In this document: one piece after another, positions 23,810-36,273 of the stretch
Position numbering within the stretch: position 1 is the stretch's first letter
Layout: the number at the start of each line of letters is the position of its first letter
Assembly: GCA_013054445.1 (NCBI GenBank)
Contig: JAAMPI010000147.1
Location: 1 to 59,778, forward strand
DNA from: Cudoniella acicularis
Taxonomy: Eukaryota > Ascomycota > Leotiomycetes > Helotiales > Helotiaceae
Reading direction: 5' to 3'
Length of the DNA stretch: 59,778 bases
The notes under the pieces: model-generated
Seen by the model: only the letters and a program-made list of their open reading frames with translations
The model's database searches: none
Told to the model about the DNA's origin: nothing
Program-made: the position numbers and the translations under genes

Positions 23810-24242
23810 TGACGTCGTTCTGGGCGGCAGAATTTGCAGCTTGCTGTGGTGGTTTACAGTTCTGTATCACAGCGCTAGACATGGGTCCGGAATGACGACG
23901 CGATTCGCGACGAACTTTTTCCTAAATTCCCTGGCCTTCCACTCCTCAAACACTTCACTGAAACATAATTTCGAGATTACCCATGCATACTTTATTTTTT
24001 TGTTATCAATCTGTTCATTTTTCAATCCAAATGCTTGAATCTAAGCCGTATTCCACATAAAAATCCAATCCTCAAAACCTTCATACCGTCATGTCTCATC
24101 AACTTGAAATACATTATAATTACATGAAATCTGTCTTCCGATATACGAACGCCAGAGCTGTAAGGAAGCCCACCGACAATGAGTGTGAATAAAAACGAGT
24201 GGGTATTCGTATATATCAAGAAGAAAAAATTGCAACTGCCAA
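23810..24242. other. Promoter of dynactin p62 and 3' region of the DUF8004-type gene
   Basis: AT-rich, with no gene seen. Confidence 0.5.
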
Positions 24243-26823
24243 CTAAGCTTCAAGGTAAGTGTTCAACTCCCGATTTACTTTTCGTTCCACATTATCTTCA
24301 TAATCAGTTGTCAAGGCTTGCCCGATCATCATCTCCTCCTCGAGTCCTTTCTCGACTGATAATGGAGCAGGCGCTAAGGCTAACTGTTCATCGTAGATGC
24401 TGGCACTGTATACACTACTGGGTACCCTTGCCAGTCCGTAGGTGCTCATAGGTCTGTCTAGATGCTCTCGGATGGATTTCTTTGAAGCATCAAGACTGTC
24501 CTTAGAACATCTTTGACTATCATAAGAAATGGTCGTGTTTGGGCTTTGAGTTTCGCGTCCCTCATCCGATGAATTTGACCATCTTGAAGAAATTTCTTCA
24601 ATAAACGACGTTCGTGAGCTTTCGGATAGTTTCCTCTCGACATCACTTCCGTCTCCACCTGTGGGAGAGCTCTCGGCAGTAATGTTAACACCGTTCGTCC
24701 CGTTTCCATAACCGTGGACAAGAATCTCATGGAATGAAATCCGATGAGGGCGGGGATGATGGAGTTCAGGCACATTCCCAAACGTACTTTTTACTTTCCT
24801 CGCAGTCGATCTCCTCGAAATGAGAGAAACATGGCTCTCGCTCCTGGACTGGTTGTGTTGTGGTCGGTGCGCGATAGCATGATAGTCGATGTCTGGCTTG
24901 GTCTCAACCCGACTCAAAGGCGTGTTATAAGTCTGTGGCTTCTTCTGAGACATAGCATAGTCTTGCCAAGTCTGGTGGGTCTGAGTACAGAGCAGGGATT
25001 CAAGTGGTCGTTCCTTCCGAGGCGGGCATCCTGCTGTCTGCACACAAAGATTGTAATGAACGTTGTGGGTGTCCCGCACTTGGTTAGGAACTTTCGTCGC
25101 GTCAAGAAGAGTCTGAAGGATAGAGTAAATCAAAATCCAGCGAACCTTCCGGGCGTCTGCCTGCGACAGCTTTTCACGCTTCTCTGTCTTCGATGGATTG
25201 AAGATACAATCCTTTTCAAACCCTCGGTATGCCCGCACTAGAGTGCAGGCAGTTAATGACGGGTCTTCGCGATTAGTGGCTTTGGACAAGGCGGCAAACG
25301 TGACGAGGCGAGGATCCGGCTTCATTTTGTCGCCTCTTCCCCAACTAAATCGCTTGTTGATGCCTGCTTTTGGAGGCACGTTTTCGTCCTCTGGGAGCAG
25401 GGGTAAAGGATGCTGCAGAGGTGAAAGCTTATGTCGCTGGTCGAAAGACTGGACGCTTTGTAAAACACAGATGCTTCCTTGTTGACTGAAGCGAATCGCG
25501 TCGGACGAGGTGAACGACGAATCGACGAGGAAATCATAAAGTTTCTGGAACTCCGTGCACATTTGACGGAAGATGCTTTTTGGAAAAGCAGCGTTTCCAG
25601 CTTCACCGGATGTCGGAGGGTAGTAGCCCAACTTGGCGATGTAGTACGAATGCAAAAAGGAGCGAAATTTGTCAAGATAGGCTCTGGCTCCAGATGGAAG
25701 ACCCAAGTGTGCATCAGACAAGTCGTCAAGGAGGAACGACTCCATCTTTCTCCCGCAAACGTCCAGCCTCATATCCATTTCCAATCTGGACCGGGTAATA
25801 AGAGCGCGCGATGTTATGCTGATGAACTAGAGAATTTGTCAGTACTGCTCTTCTCCGAGTTTAGTTATTGCAATTGGGTTGTACACACCTCAAAACCAGG
25901 ACTTGCAATTAGCTTCTCACTCGTCCCAACACAATGAGCAAAGGCATCAATCCACAGGTCTCTGAAGTGGAAGTGTTCGGCGAAAAACAGGACACCCAAA
26001 GCATGATCGGGGCTGTTTCTCATGTCAGAATAACCTTCTTCATCCATGAAGTCCATGATTGCCACAACATTATCTTCCCCTGGAGACCTGAACTCATTCA
26101 TACTATTCAGAAGACCAACAAGAGCGCCACCAAGGTGGCTGCCCACTAAAGACTTTCCGAAGATCCAAGCAAAAAAGTTCCGAGTTGCGGCATGGTATAA
26201 AAATGCTTGTCCTCGTTCTGCATCAGGCGGTGCTGGGATGTAAAGTTCGAAATCTGAAGCGCGGGAGCATTCCAAGTCAACATCAATGTTGTTCCCGAAC
26301 ACCAGTAATTGATACTCAGCTTCGCCCAAGAATCTTTGGAGGAGAGGTTGACAATTGGTCGCCAGGAGAGTTTCAACGGGCACTTTGAAAGCTGGACCTC
26401 TCCTGGACTGTCCTCGTTCGTACAAGTGCACGAGGCAATTTCCTGCAGAAGACCACAAATCGGGATCCTGTGTTCAAGTCAGTTTCTCATCTGGTGCGAA
26501 AGGTCCACTGTTTCGCTCACTTTTCTCAGTCTATCCCAGTCTGTCGATTGTCTTGCCACTCCGTCAAACTTCTTCATTCCAAAATCCCTCGCAGTAGCAC
26601 CCATCTCAGGAACTCTCGAGGCCCTTTTCCAACCAAAGGGCCTGTTAGAAACGCCCTTATAAAGAGAAAATTCTCTCGGCTTCCCAAAGTCTCGTATGCT
26701 GCTGCTTCGTCCCATATTATCGGGGGCCATTGACGAAGACTTTGCTCTTGAAGGAGGTCGAGAAGTAGCGCTAACCATTGTTAAAGTCATTGAAACACTG
26801 ATGTCCTTTGTATGTTTATCCAT
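24243..26823 (-). CDS. DUF8004-type conserved fungal protein
   Basis: Three exons, 26823-26521, 26467-25889 and 25826-24243, encode 821 residues. The introns are 53 bp (26520-26468, joining RLRK to DPDLWSSAGN) and 62 bp (25888-25827, joining GFE to FISITSRALI). The middle region (residues about 105-430) matches a Pezizomycotina family known to me as DUF8004. Its marks are CLVHLYERGQSRRGPAFKVP, then ATRNFFAWIFGKSLVG, then LWIDAFAHCVG, and FRSFLHSYYIAKLGYYPP. The C-terminal third is Ser/Thr-rich and probably disordered. The function is not known. I chose ATG 26823 (MDKHTKDIS) because its context (ACCAAATGG) is good and the longer open frame begins with GTG. Confidence 0.8.
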
Positions 26824-29800
26824 TTGGTGGTGTCTGAACGTCACTATGATACTGTTGATCGACGATCACTAAAACGTCAAGTAGCCGGTAGTTAAGAAGC
26901 CTGCCAGCCGACCTTTGATGTCAGGGTGATTAACATGAGCGATAAGGCCTCCGTAAGCGACACGGCTAGGCTGTTGAGTCTAAAGAGGAGTAGGTGTTCA
27001 ATGACTCTGACAGTAGTCGAAATCGTGAAAAGGAAAGAAACGTCCTTGTGGGGGAGCTTCATTCTCATATATTTCTCAGTCAGGTAAGCATACATACCAC
27101 TTTGTCCTTTTGATCCCTGTCGACTCCACTGAACTATAAAATGCTCATAGTGAGATAGTTTGATGGCAGGATGCATGGTATTCAACATGCATGACTTCTG
27201 CGACTCTTCATTTGCTGTACGGCCCGCCTTAAGCATGTGGGTTTTCACTGCTCCCGTGCGGCTTAAGGAGATTCAGCTGAAAGGCCACGGGCCCATGACA
27301 ACAGAGGAGATGTTCTAAAAAATTGCCGAGAGACGCCCCAAGCTTCCCCGGACGCGCTCCAACTCAACCTTTGTTTGCCTACTAGAGCAAGTGTTACAAC
27401 CTATTCCAAAAATTTCCACGTCAACAGCTCATCTTCGAGGCGAAAATTATTATTAAAATTGGATTGTTTGCATCCCTGAAGCCTCTGAATCAAGTACTGG
27501 ATTCTTCGCTGGCCTTCTTGCTCTACAAACGAAGACATTTCCAAGCCGCCAGCGACAGAGCAACGCATTATCGTGGACCGTGCTCTGTTGGGACTCCGGG
27601 CCCGACAGTATGGGGAGCAGAAAGAATATGATTCGAGGTGCCGGAGCATGCCCAGGTGTGTTTGGTTGTACTTCGAAGTACGGCACGGAGGTGGGATATA
27701 CCGGAAATCGATGAGGACAAGCCTCCCTTGGATTGCGTGTAGCGGGCGTGTAGATCAGGCTAGATCAGGCTAGAGCCTCCCGAGTGGGAGGCACTAATCT
27801 TTAGCGGAGCGCCCATCCGCCAGCTGGACCTCAAAAGGAGGCCTGAACATCAAGCACAAATGCACCATAAAGAAAACTACAGTATCTCCTAAAACTCTAT
27901 GTGAAGGCGGTTGAGCAGTGCTTAAGAGTTAGATCTACGCAAGAAGGGTCCTTCGGGGGTCCAAAAGGTTCCCAAATGCAGATTTCGGTATGAAGCTGCT
28001 ACAGTCTTTGCAGCAAATGGATTTGTGCAGTACATTGTGGACTAAAAATTACGGGTCTCGAACGCACGAAGCCGCCCCAGAAGGGTCCAAAGACAACTGT
28101 GGATAGTTGTTTTTTGGCAGTTTGCACATTGAGTCCAACAACTGTCCAAGAGATCTTGAGGCGTTTCCAGCTTTGATCCACAGTGGAAAATGATGATGTG
28201 GATGAATTCTGAATAGGGAGTATCGAGGACCCTGAGTTTCCCAATTGGGCCATTTAAGGACGGGTAACGAGTTAACCGTTCTGTGTCTTTCGTGCATCAT
28301 TTATGGCGATCATGTCAATCACGCATAGTCCGTCTTGCGGTCTTAGATTGGGGGTTTCCGAACCGCTCCCGGGGTTTCGCTGAGTTCTGACACCGACAGT
28401 CTAAAAAGGTTTGTTCAATCCCAATTCGTTGCATATTCTCCGTAGTGTCGTTGGTCTTGAACCCAGGAACTTCACAGGCGGTGGATGATATCAGAGGACC
28501 CTTTCTTAACTCATATGTACCGATAATTACAAGCTTACCCGTGGGGATAACCCCTTCTCTTAGACATCTATTCACTGCCATTGCCTGGTGGCGGAAGATA
28601 TCATAGGAGGTAGGCAGGGTGATCAGACACGGCATCTGATCATGGAAGACGAGTGCTTCGTGCTCATAATCGGATTCTCAGTACCAATCGAGCAATTCAG
28701 AGCATCCAAAAATCTTGTGAAAACGTACCTGCTATTATGGAATTATTTTTATTCTAGGGCGAATGTTCCGGTTTTTGAATAATTCTTGCATGAAACCCTT
28801 CTCGATGAATTTTTTTATTGGATTCTTTTCCCAGATGTCCGAGAGTTCTCGGGCATTGCTCAAAACCTCATCCCTCAAATCTATATCTGAAGGGTAGCAT
28901 GACTTTTATGTAGTCAGCAATCAAAATCTATCACTGGAGACTTTTCTTCGGGTTCAGGTCATTGGTCTTCAAAAGTATAGTGTTCTAGTACTCGGTCGGG
29001 TTTATTCTGGGTGTCGGGTATCTATTGTTGATACGCTATAGTAGCAAAATCACTTGGTCTTTTGAGTAGAAAGTACGTCTAATTTATCCAGGCGAAGAAA
29101 ACGTTTTGCTATTATAGGTATGAGATGTTAATGTACTTGTACTATGAGTATTTGTGAATACTGCTGTTTTCATTAATCCCTCCTAGTAATCATGAGTCAT
29201 GCAGAAAAAATCCAATCAAGTAAATTCTTACCTATGTTAGCCGCGGTTTTTCCAGAATACTCTGAGAAGGTATGCAATGGTATCTCGGTTGGGCTTTTAA
29301 TGATCTGCAATGCTAGCTGTATTCAGAAAGTAGTATCCTAATATAAATTTTGAACGCAGGGAGATAAAGCACCTGTCGAGAGGTATAAATCATACCAATT
29401 TTCTTCAAGATAAATAAGCTTCTTTTCTGGCATTATTTTGTGTCTCCGCCTACAACTTTCTTCTTCACTGTAAATGCTTCTAGCAAGAGTCCTGTGGCAT
29501 TCTTAATATCCCAACTATGGGAAACCTGAGGATCCAGATCTGACACCGTGGTGACGACCCCGAAGAAGCTTGTCTGTAATAGGTCTCACTCCTGATGAGA
29601 ATTCAGTGTTTTCAAGTTCGTGCTGCGATACTAGTGAGTAAGCAATGAACCATTGCTATCTGATTTCCCCCTTGTGTCCAGTTTTTGTACTCAACCATCA
29701 TGCCGATCCCTAAGGCGGCTTAATAACGGACATGTCGACCGTTTCACTGTAAATTTGCGTATAGATCTTTTCCTTTCAATATTGAAAATAGGAGATGAGG

Positions 29801-31930
29801 AGAATGTCGTTGAGTAAATGCTTGTAGCGGAATACGAGATGAAAAAATCTTAAAAATACTAAATATTTCTCTTTTCTCCTTTCGCTGGAGCACCAAGATG
29901 GAATTTTGGTCTGCAAAAGTGATTATTTTCGAAAGAAATCCATCAGAGGAGATGCAATCGCAAAAACGAAAATATTCAAAAAGCGAAAAATATATCTAAC
30001 CTGTCCCGTTCCTCCGCCCCCTATTTCCAAATCGTGGTTCTCTCGGCCTTCCGCCAATACGAGGAAAGAGACCTAAACTTGAAAGTTGAAACGACTCACG
30101 AAAAAAGAGGAAGCGCTCACTAGGAAGAGACGCTATAATTTGCACTGCGTGGATGGCTGTATTAAATTTAATCCAGCATTGCAATTACTTTTTGCAGATG
30201 GCTAGAGTCACCACTGACGCTTCAAAACACGCAACTTGAAATTCGCGGTATATGCAAAAGATTTAAAGCATAAACAGAACTCACAAATTTGTACGTCCAA
30301 ATATGCATTAAAACTCTTGCAGATCCCTTTGCAAGCTTGAAAATGTTGAAGTGTTCGGGCTTATGAATCGCTTTCTTTGTAGGCTATAAGCGAAGGAAAG
30401 CTTACGGCGAAGCGATAAGGCCTAAAGGAATATGTCGGATTTGTTTCCCGGTCGCACGGCTTTTCTTTATTCTACTCATCAATAATCCGGACTTTAGGAA
30501 TATTATAGTGCTGTTGAATATGTACTGCTCATTCCAAGTGAAAAACATCGATTGAAATCATAATCTTTTCATTTGCCAATTTCTGCCAATTCTGCTATTT
30601 TACTGAAAATGCAAGATTCAAACAAAGTTACGGCGTGCAGAAGTGAAATTCTGGCAGCAAAATTTTGCGAAAATGGAGACTTCTCCGTTTGAGGCTATGT
30701 TGCTTATTCGAAGGAAAGAAAACCGCCGCTCCCCCCAAAATTCAAAACACCAGATATACCTGATAAACAGTGTTGTGCATGGATGATGAACGGAGCATCG
30801 AGAGAAGGAAATTTAGAACAATTCTGGCATAGTCGGAATCCTATTTTGCCTATCGCAATTCTCACACGAAATGGATGCTCGATTGGATAGATGTGCGCTG
30901 AACTTACCGACGATAATCTTCGACAAATGATTTCGCAATATCCGCAAGAACACAGAGGACCCAACTAATTGGAATCGGCACAACTCATTACTGGCTGAAA
31001 CTTCCCACTTCAACAGTGCTCTTCAGGATGGACAATCGGGATGTTTAGCGTTGACAGAGAACTCACTCATTGTGAAAGATTTCCTCACAGGCAAAAACAA
31101 TTGCAATTTCCAAGCGACTGAACAAGTTAGTTGAGGGGTGACGAGAATGGCTGAGGCTGACCAGGAACTGCAAAAGCTCCTAGGAGTTTTGCAGGATCGG
31201 GGCTCGGAGTCCAGCATGTGCGGGAAAACACTCCTTGGGGTCGAACAACTGTCATTCGCTAGAAAAGTATCTAGGCACCACGTCGAGCATCTACGGGAGC
31301 TTTGTTAATCCGCAGTTTCGCAAAAACATTTTCCTGGCAATCAGTGTGCGAGGTAAAAGAGTCCGATTTTGTTGAATTCAAGAAACTGTTTTAACTATGT
31401 GTTTAATGGTTTCGTAGGTCTGGACGAGAGCGTTTGTGTCGCGGAAAGGTGATAGTGTTGCAAGAGTGAAGGCAACGGTTCCACGAATCACTGGCAATAA
31501 AGGGCCAATTGCTGCGAAGGGCTTTTCTTTTCATCTCAAGTCAGACAGCTGCAGAGCCGCGGCCCCGCGTTCTATTCATGTACGCCGTCGCGATTTAAGA
31601 TCCCCGCGTAACTTACCCTTTCTGGAATAGTGTCATGCACGGGCCACATATCGCCGACCTCACAACTTCACAACGCGCATCACGACGAGACAACCCATGG
31701 TTAGGATGCCAACCTCCTTCAACTTCCTGATCGTTTACCCTCGTTAGATCGCATAGCGGGCATTAGCTGGCATACCTATCGCGACTCTATAACTTCAACG
31801 CCATCCAAATCCCGATGCGATCGAGTCCTCGCAATACTGGCCACTTCCCTCCTTAAATGGTGAACGCGCCCAACCCTTCAAGCAAAGAAAAACTGCACAA
31901 CCATCGCGGACGGTGATATTCTTGGGCACC
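26824..31930. other. Gene-poor 5.1-kb region
   Basis: No gene could be supported. The open frames are short (up to about 118 codons), overlap on both strands and lack family features. The stretch from 28600 to 31300 is clearly AT-rich compared with flanking genes. A small direct duplication (AGATCAGGCT twice, 27754-27773) is followed by a GCCTCCC/GGGAGGC hairpin near 27775-27792. The last 500 bp are the Nto1 promoter side. It may hold decayed repeat DNA, which I could not identify. Confidence 0.5.
27775..27792. repeat. Short perfect hairpin after a 10-bp direct duplication
   Basis: The arms GCCTCCC and GGGAGGC are separated by GAGT. They lie directly after two copies of AGATCAGGCT. No poly-T follows and no gene ends here, so the role is unknown. 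Confidence 0.45.
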
Positions 31931-34900
31931 ATGACTCCTGTGCCCGGCACGCCACGTCGGCCTGCCTCGAGCAGAAATCGCTCAAGCCGCCCTAAATCCA
32001 CAGGGGCTTCTCGATCTGAGAAGTCGACACCTGCCAACATCTCCTCTGAGCCCCCTCCCAAGAAACGAAGATACATTCCAGGCGGCCCAGGTGGTGGAGG
32101 GAGATATGTTGACGAAGACGGGACGGAAATACCGGTAGGAGGCACCGGTCCGGGAGGATACAACTATGTTGGACCGCGGGGTCGCATCGGACGGCAAAAT
32201 GCTGCCATGGGCCTGATCCCACAAGTATATCCAAGAAGAGATCGAAGCACAAGAACGAGAACAGTTCTGCCACGATCGCAACAGCCGCCAATGAGATTCA
32301 GCTCTGCGGCGCAGGTTGCTGCTGTTGTGCAGAGTGATGGATACAAGCCTAGAGAAGAGCGCGCTTGGGAGGAATTTCACCCTCAGCTCGATATTGAAGG
32401 ACCCCTCCGCGCCTTTACCCTCTACGAAGTTGAAGGTATACAACCGTCAAGACCTGTTACTCCGTCAGCCGCACCTCCCTCCGCAGAGGGTTCAGTTTCG
32501 GGCGCGAATGGAGTAATCACCCCAAACGGTCTAGATGCACCCAAATCGAAGAGTGAAGGAATACCCACGCCAGCAGCCTCACTGAATGGTGAATCTTCCT
32601 TGACTATTGCGATCCCAGGAACACCAGGTGGTGGAAAACGAAGACCTGGACGACCACCGAAAGACCCTATAGCTTTCTACTCTGCAAAAGCCGCAAAGAT
32701 GGGTGCGACTTTGCAGGTAGCAAGCCCCACTGCGAACTCTGCGAAGGTCGCGAAAACCCCGAAAGTCCCGAAGCCACCACCTCCTGTCCAGAACATTAAT
32801 GCAAAAGAAAAACTCACATTACCACAACCTTCATATCGCAAAACAGATACCCTAGCTAGATTTGAAGATAAGGCCTTAGGACTCGTGCGCTACGTAGATA
32901 AATCCATGGCCAATGTTGGTTATCAGGAGACTGATGTGTTCATCCGACCCGAACACAAACTTATCAAAGTATCTGATGCAAATCTCGAAGAAGATCTTGA
33001 TCTCGGCCCTGGCCACAAAAATGACGCTGAAGGTATCATTGCCTTGGGTAGTGGTGGTGTTGGACGAGTGGAGTATGATATGGACGAACAAGACGATAAA
33101 TGGCTGCAAGAATACAACGCTGAGAGGAAAGCTGCCAATTTTGAACCCATTACTCGAGAAATCCTAGAGATTACAATCACCAAAATCGAGAAAGAATGGC
33201 ACGCGTTGGAAAAGCGAATACCTAAGCCGAATCCAAAGCCACCGCAGACTCATCGACCGAGATCAAGTTCTGCTGCGGCTGTCAATGGCGAGCCCCAAGC
33301 AGGAGAAGAACAGGACAGCAAGTGCGCCATTTGTGACGACGGTGATTGTGAGAATACAAATGCCATCGTCTTTTGTGATGGATGCGATTTAGCTGTTCAT
33401 CAAGAGTGTTATGGTGTACCTTTCATACCCGAAGGTCAATGGCTATGTCGAAAATGTCAGCTAATCGGTCGTGGCATTCCTGTAAGTTTTACCCACCCTA
33501 TCGAGTTAATATCAACTAACCACATCTTAGACCTGCATATTCTGTCCTAACACTGATGGGGCGTTCAAGCAAACCAATGCCTCTAAATGGGCTCATCTCC
33601 TGTGCGCAATGTGGATCCCTGAAGTCTCTCTGGGAAATCATACTTTTATGGAGCCCGTAATGGAAGTGGAAAAGGTCCCGAAAACACGATGGAGGTTGAC
33701 TTGTTATTTGTGCAATCAACGTATGGGTGCCTGTATCCAGTGCGGCAATAAAGCTTGCTACCAGGCATTCCACGTCACTTGCGCTAGACGAGCCCATCTA
33801 TTTTTGAAGATGAAGAACAACCATGGCACTCTCGCTGTCCTCGATGGAAATGCCGTCTTGAAAGCTTTTTGTGACAAGCATTGTCCTTCTGATTATGCAA
33901 AAGAGAATGAGGTAGCAAGGGCAACCCGAGAAGCCCGCGCTTACTACAAAAGGGCTATGCGCGGACGCCTATGGGCTGACAGTCAGGCTTCGGCTTCGGC
34001 AATGGCTGCAACGCACCGCCATGCAGTCACCGAGCATCAGCCTGATGAATCTCAACTCACTGGCGCTAAGGTAGCCCTGACACTTGGCGATAGCAAGAAA
34101 AAAAGGCGCTCAACCAGCGAAGGCTATTTGGAAACTGCCATCTGGCGCACCTGTCATTCCTCAAGTTGTGTTCAATTCTGTCGAGAGCTCGCTCCAAAGG
34201 TTTAATATCCGCAAACGAAAAGAGTATGCAGCAGATGCCTGTAGATACTGGACGCTCAAGCGCGAGGCGCGACGAGGTGCTGCGCTTCTCAAAAGATTGC
34301 AGCTGCAGATGGAAACATTTTCGTCCATGGAAATCACTCGGAGAAACTTCGCTGGGATGGGCCATGCCGGAAGGCCAAGACTTGCACGGCGTATCGAGTT
34401 TGCTCAAACTTTGATTGACGACCTCGAAAGATTGAAAATGCTTGCTGGAGATGTCATGAAACGAGAGCACGAGAAGCTGACAGCCGCTGAGCTGGAAGAA
34501 GACGTAGTCGATACTGTGTACTTTCCAGTTGCAAAATTATTTCCGCCGGTCATCGAGAAGGCGTTAATGTAAGTCAAACCTTCCCCACCAAGTCATATTA
34601 TGATTATAGTCGCTTACTCTACTAGACTCGACCACAAATTAGTCTTTACTAAAGGCCTAAGTCTCCTTCAAAAAAGGGTTCGAGATCGCTTTTACACGAC
34701 CGCCACCGCTTTCGCTCATGATCTCGGCAACGTTTTTCACACTGGTATCGTCTCTCGGCCTGTACCAGTCATTGAAGCACCAGTAGCGATTGAATTGCAA
34801 AAGCCTGTTGTTATGGACATCAAGGAGAGGAAGAAGCTTGCCAAGAGAATTGTCAAGGCTATTCAACCTCAGCTTCAACTTGCAATTCGCGCAGAGGCTG

Positions 34901-35595
34901 ACTTTAGTGGGAAGCCTGCTGAAGAACTTGTAAAGGAGTTGGACCAATTACTAGAGGCCAGCGTCCAGTTAACCGGCGACACGATCGCAGTTTCAATCGG
35001 CGATGCCAGCTCTCAGGCTGATGTCGATTCCAAGCACGAGGCTGATGTGGAGATGACGAACGGTGTGGAGCATTCAAGGGACGAAAGCCCAAGTCCCAGA
35101 GGTCATGCTACTGAACCCGAAGATGTTGAGATGCAGGACGTGGGTGACAATGCCGATGCCGGTAGTGGTACCCCTCTCAACGAAGTGGATGGCAACGTAA
35201 CGCAAGCCAAGATGGATCAAGTCAATGGCATAAAAGCCAATAAACACAACGACACCAACGGAAGTGCTCCCGCTCCCAGTAACCATCAACCACCAACTCC
35301 ACCCCTCTCAAATGGCGAGACCAGCAATGATCATACCGAAACATTGGTCAACGGTGGTGTGCCGTGGTATCTCGAGGATTTCCAGCCTGAAGGGACTAGT
35401 ATTTTGCAAGAAAGCTCTGGTGGAAACGCTATCTCTCGCTTAAGTGAGGATCTTAGTGACATGGACGACGCGGAGTTGAATGGCCTTGGTATGGATGTGG
35501 GTGAGGGTAACGGTGAAATTATTGTGGCTTCAGCTGCAGCTCCGAAAGCAAAGAAAGGGAAGGCGAAAAGGAATAGGAAAGGGTCCCGGAGATAA
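31931..35595 (+). CDS. nto1: Nto1-like PHD-finger subunit of the NuA3 histone acetyltransferase, with a one-base frameshift
   Basis: Exons 31931-33481, 33531-34568 and 34626-35595, about 1185 residues once a single base is discounted in the A7 run at 34098-34104. An N-terminal Gly/Pro-rich region is followed by an enhancer-of-polycomb-like block (about 290-440, ALGLVRYVDKSMANVGYQ). Next come a PHD finger (465-510, CAICDDGDCENTNAIVFCDG) and an extended zinc-knuckle/PHD unit (518-640). The segment IWKLPSGAPVIPQVVFNSVE and the basic RKEYAADACRYWTLKREARR follow, then a degenerate bromodomain-like region and an acidic tail. Such proteins read histone H3 and scaffold the NuA3 acetyltransferase. Intron 1 (49 bp) joins GIP to TCIFCPNTDG; intron 2 is 57 bp. 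With seven A as given, the frame breaks before the IWKLPSGAP segment. Confidence 0.88.
34098..34104 (+). other. A7 homopolymer causing the Nto1 frameshift
   Basis: Seven A as given. Six would join DSKKK to GAQPAKAIWKLPSGAP in one frame. No GT..AG intron of plausible size (over 40 bp) can do this; the only local GT..AG pair spans 23 bp. Confidence 0.75.
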
Positions 35596-36273
35596 TTTTG
35601 GGGCAGTGTACCTGGTATTGTATCATATTTTACATTCTCCTTTAGCTTCAGCGGGTTTGGAAGTCTGGAGTTTTGGCAACGAGCGGTGACTCGGAAACAT
35701 GAATCATGGAAACTGTAATAGATACTCCAATCGGCTTGTTCAATTTAGCTGGGGGAACTAGTAAAGGAATCTAGACCTTTCAAAGCCTGACAATCTTGAA
35801 TTGACATTCCCAAAAAGCGAACACAATACTGAGCCGCAAATATCCCAGTCATGAGGTTTGCATCTCTCGACAAGGCAAGATTTTTATTGGTGGAAAAAAC
35901 AAAACATCCACCGGACAAATTACCAAATCCAACACCTCCATTGCTTTTTCGTCCTTAGAACGCCTCTTCTCGCGGATAAACAGCCCGCACAGCAAAACAA
36001 CGAGGGGCTGTGAGAATGACCCCGCCGCAGAGAGTGGGGTGGGATGAATTGACGTACGTTGATTCAGTAGATTTGCCATTGCGATGCCGGGGTAGCATCG
36101 CATCGCATGATGGGTGAGGGTTTTTTATTTATTTCTTATCCTGCTTCTTTCTTTCTTCCTCTTCACTTTTTCGCAATTCGATTCTTTTACTGAGCTCAGA
36201 TCAATTGTTATTCACTTTCTTCAACTGTTTCAATAATATTTCGAAACTTCAGATTGAGCTACTTTTTATCAAG
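35596..36273. other. 3' region of Nto1 and promoter of the dehydrogenase
   Basis: No gene seen. The last 160 bp are pyrimidine-rich and lead to the ATG at 36274. Confidence 0.5.

Noticed and set aside
28315..28635. A 106-codon minus-strand gene
   Set aside because: No motif, no homolog I can name, and it sits in AT-rich non-coding DNA.
34060..34110. Very short intron explaining the Nto1 frame change
   Set aside because: The only GT..AG pair that could act spans 23 bp, too short to be spliced, and it does not lead to the conserved frame.
34660..34690. tRNA B box (GGTTCGAGATC)
   Set aside because: It lies inside conserved Nto1 coding sequence and no A box or cloverleaf fits around it.
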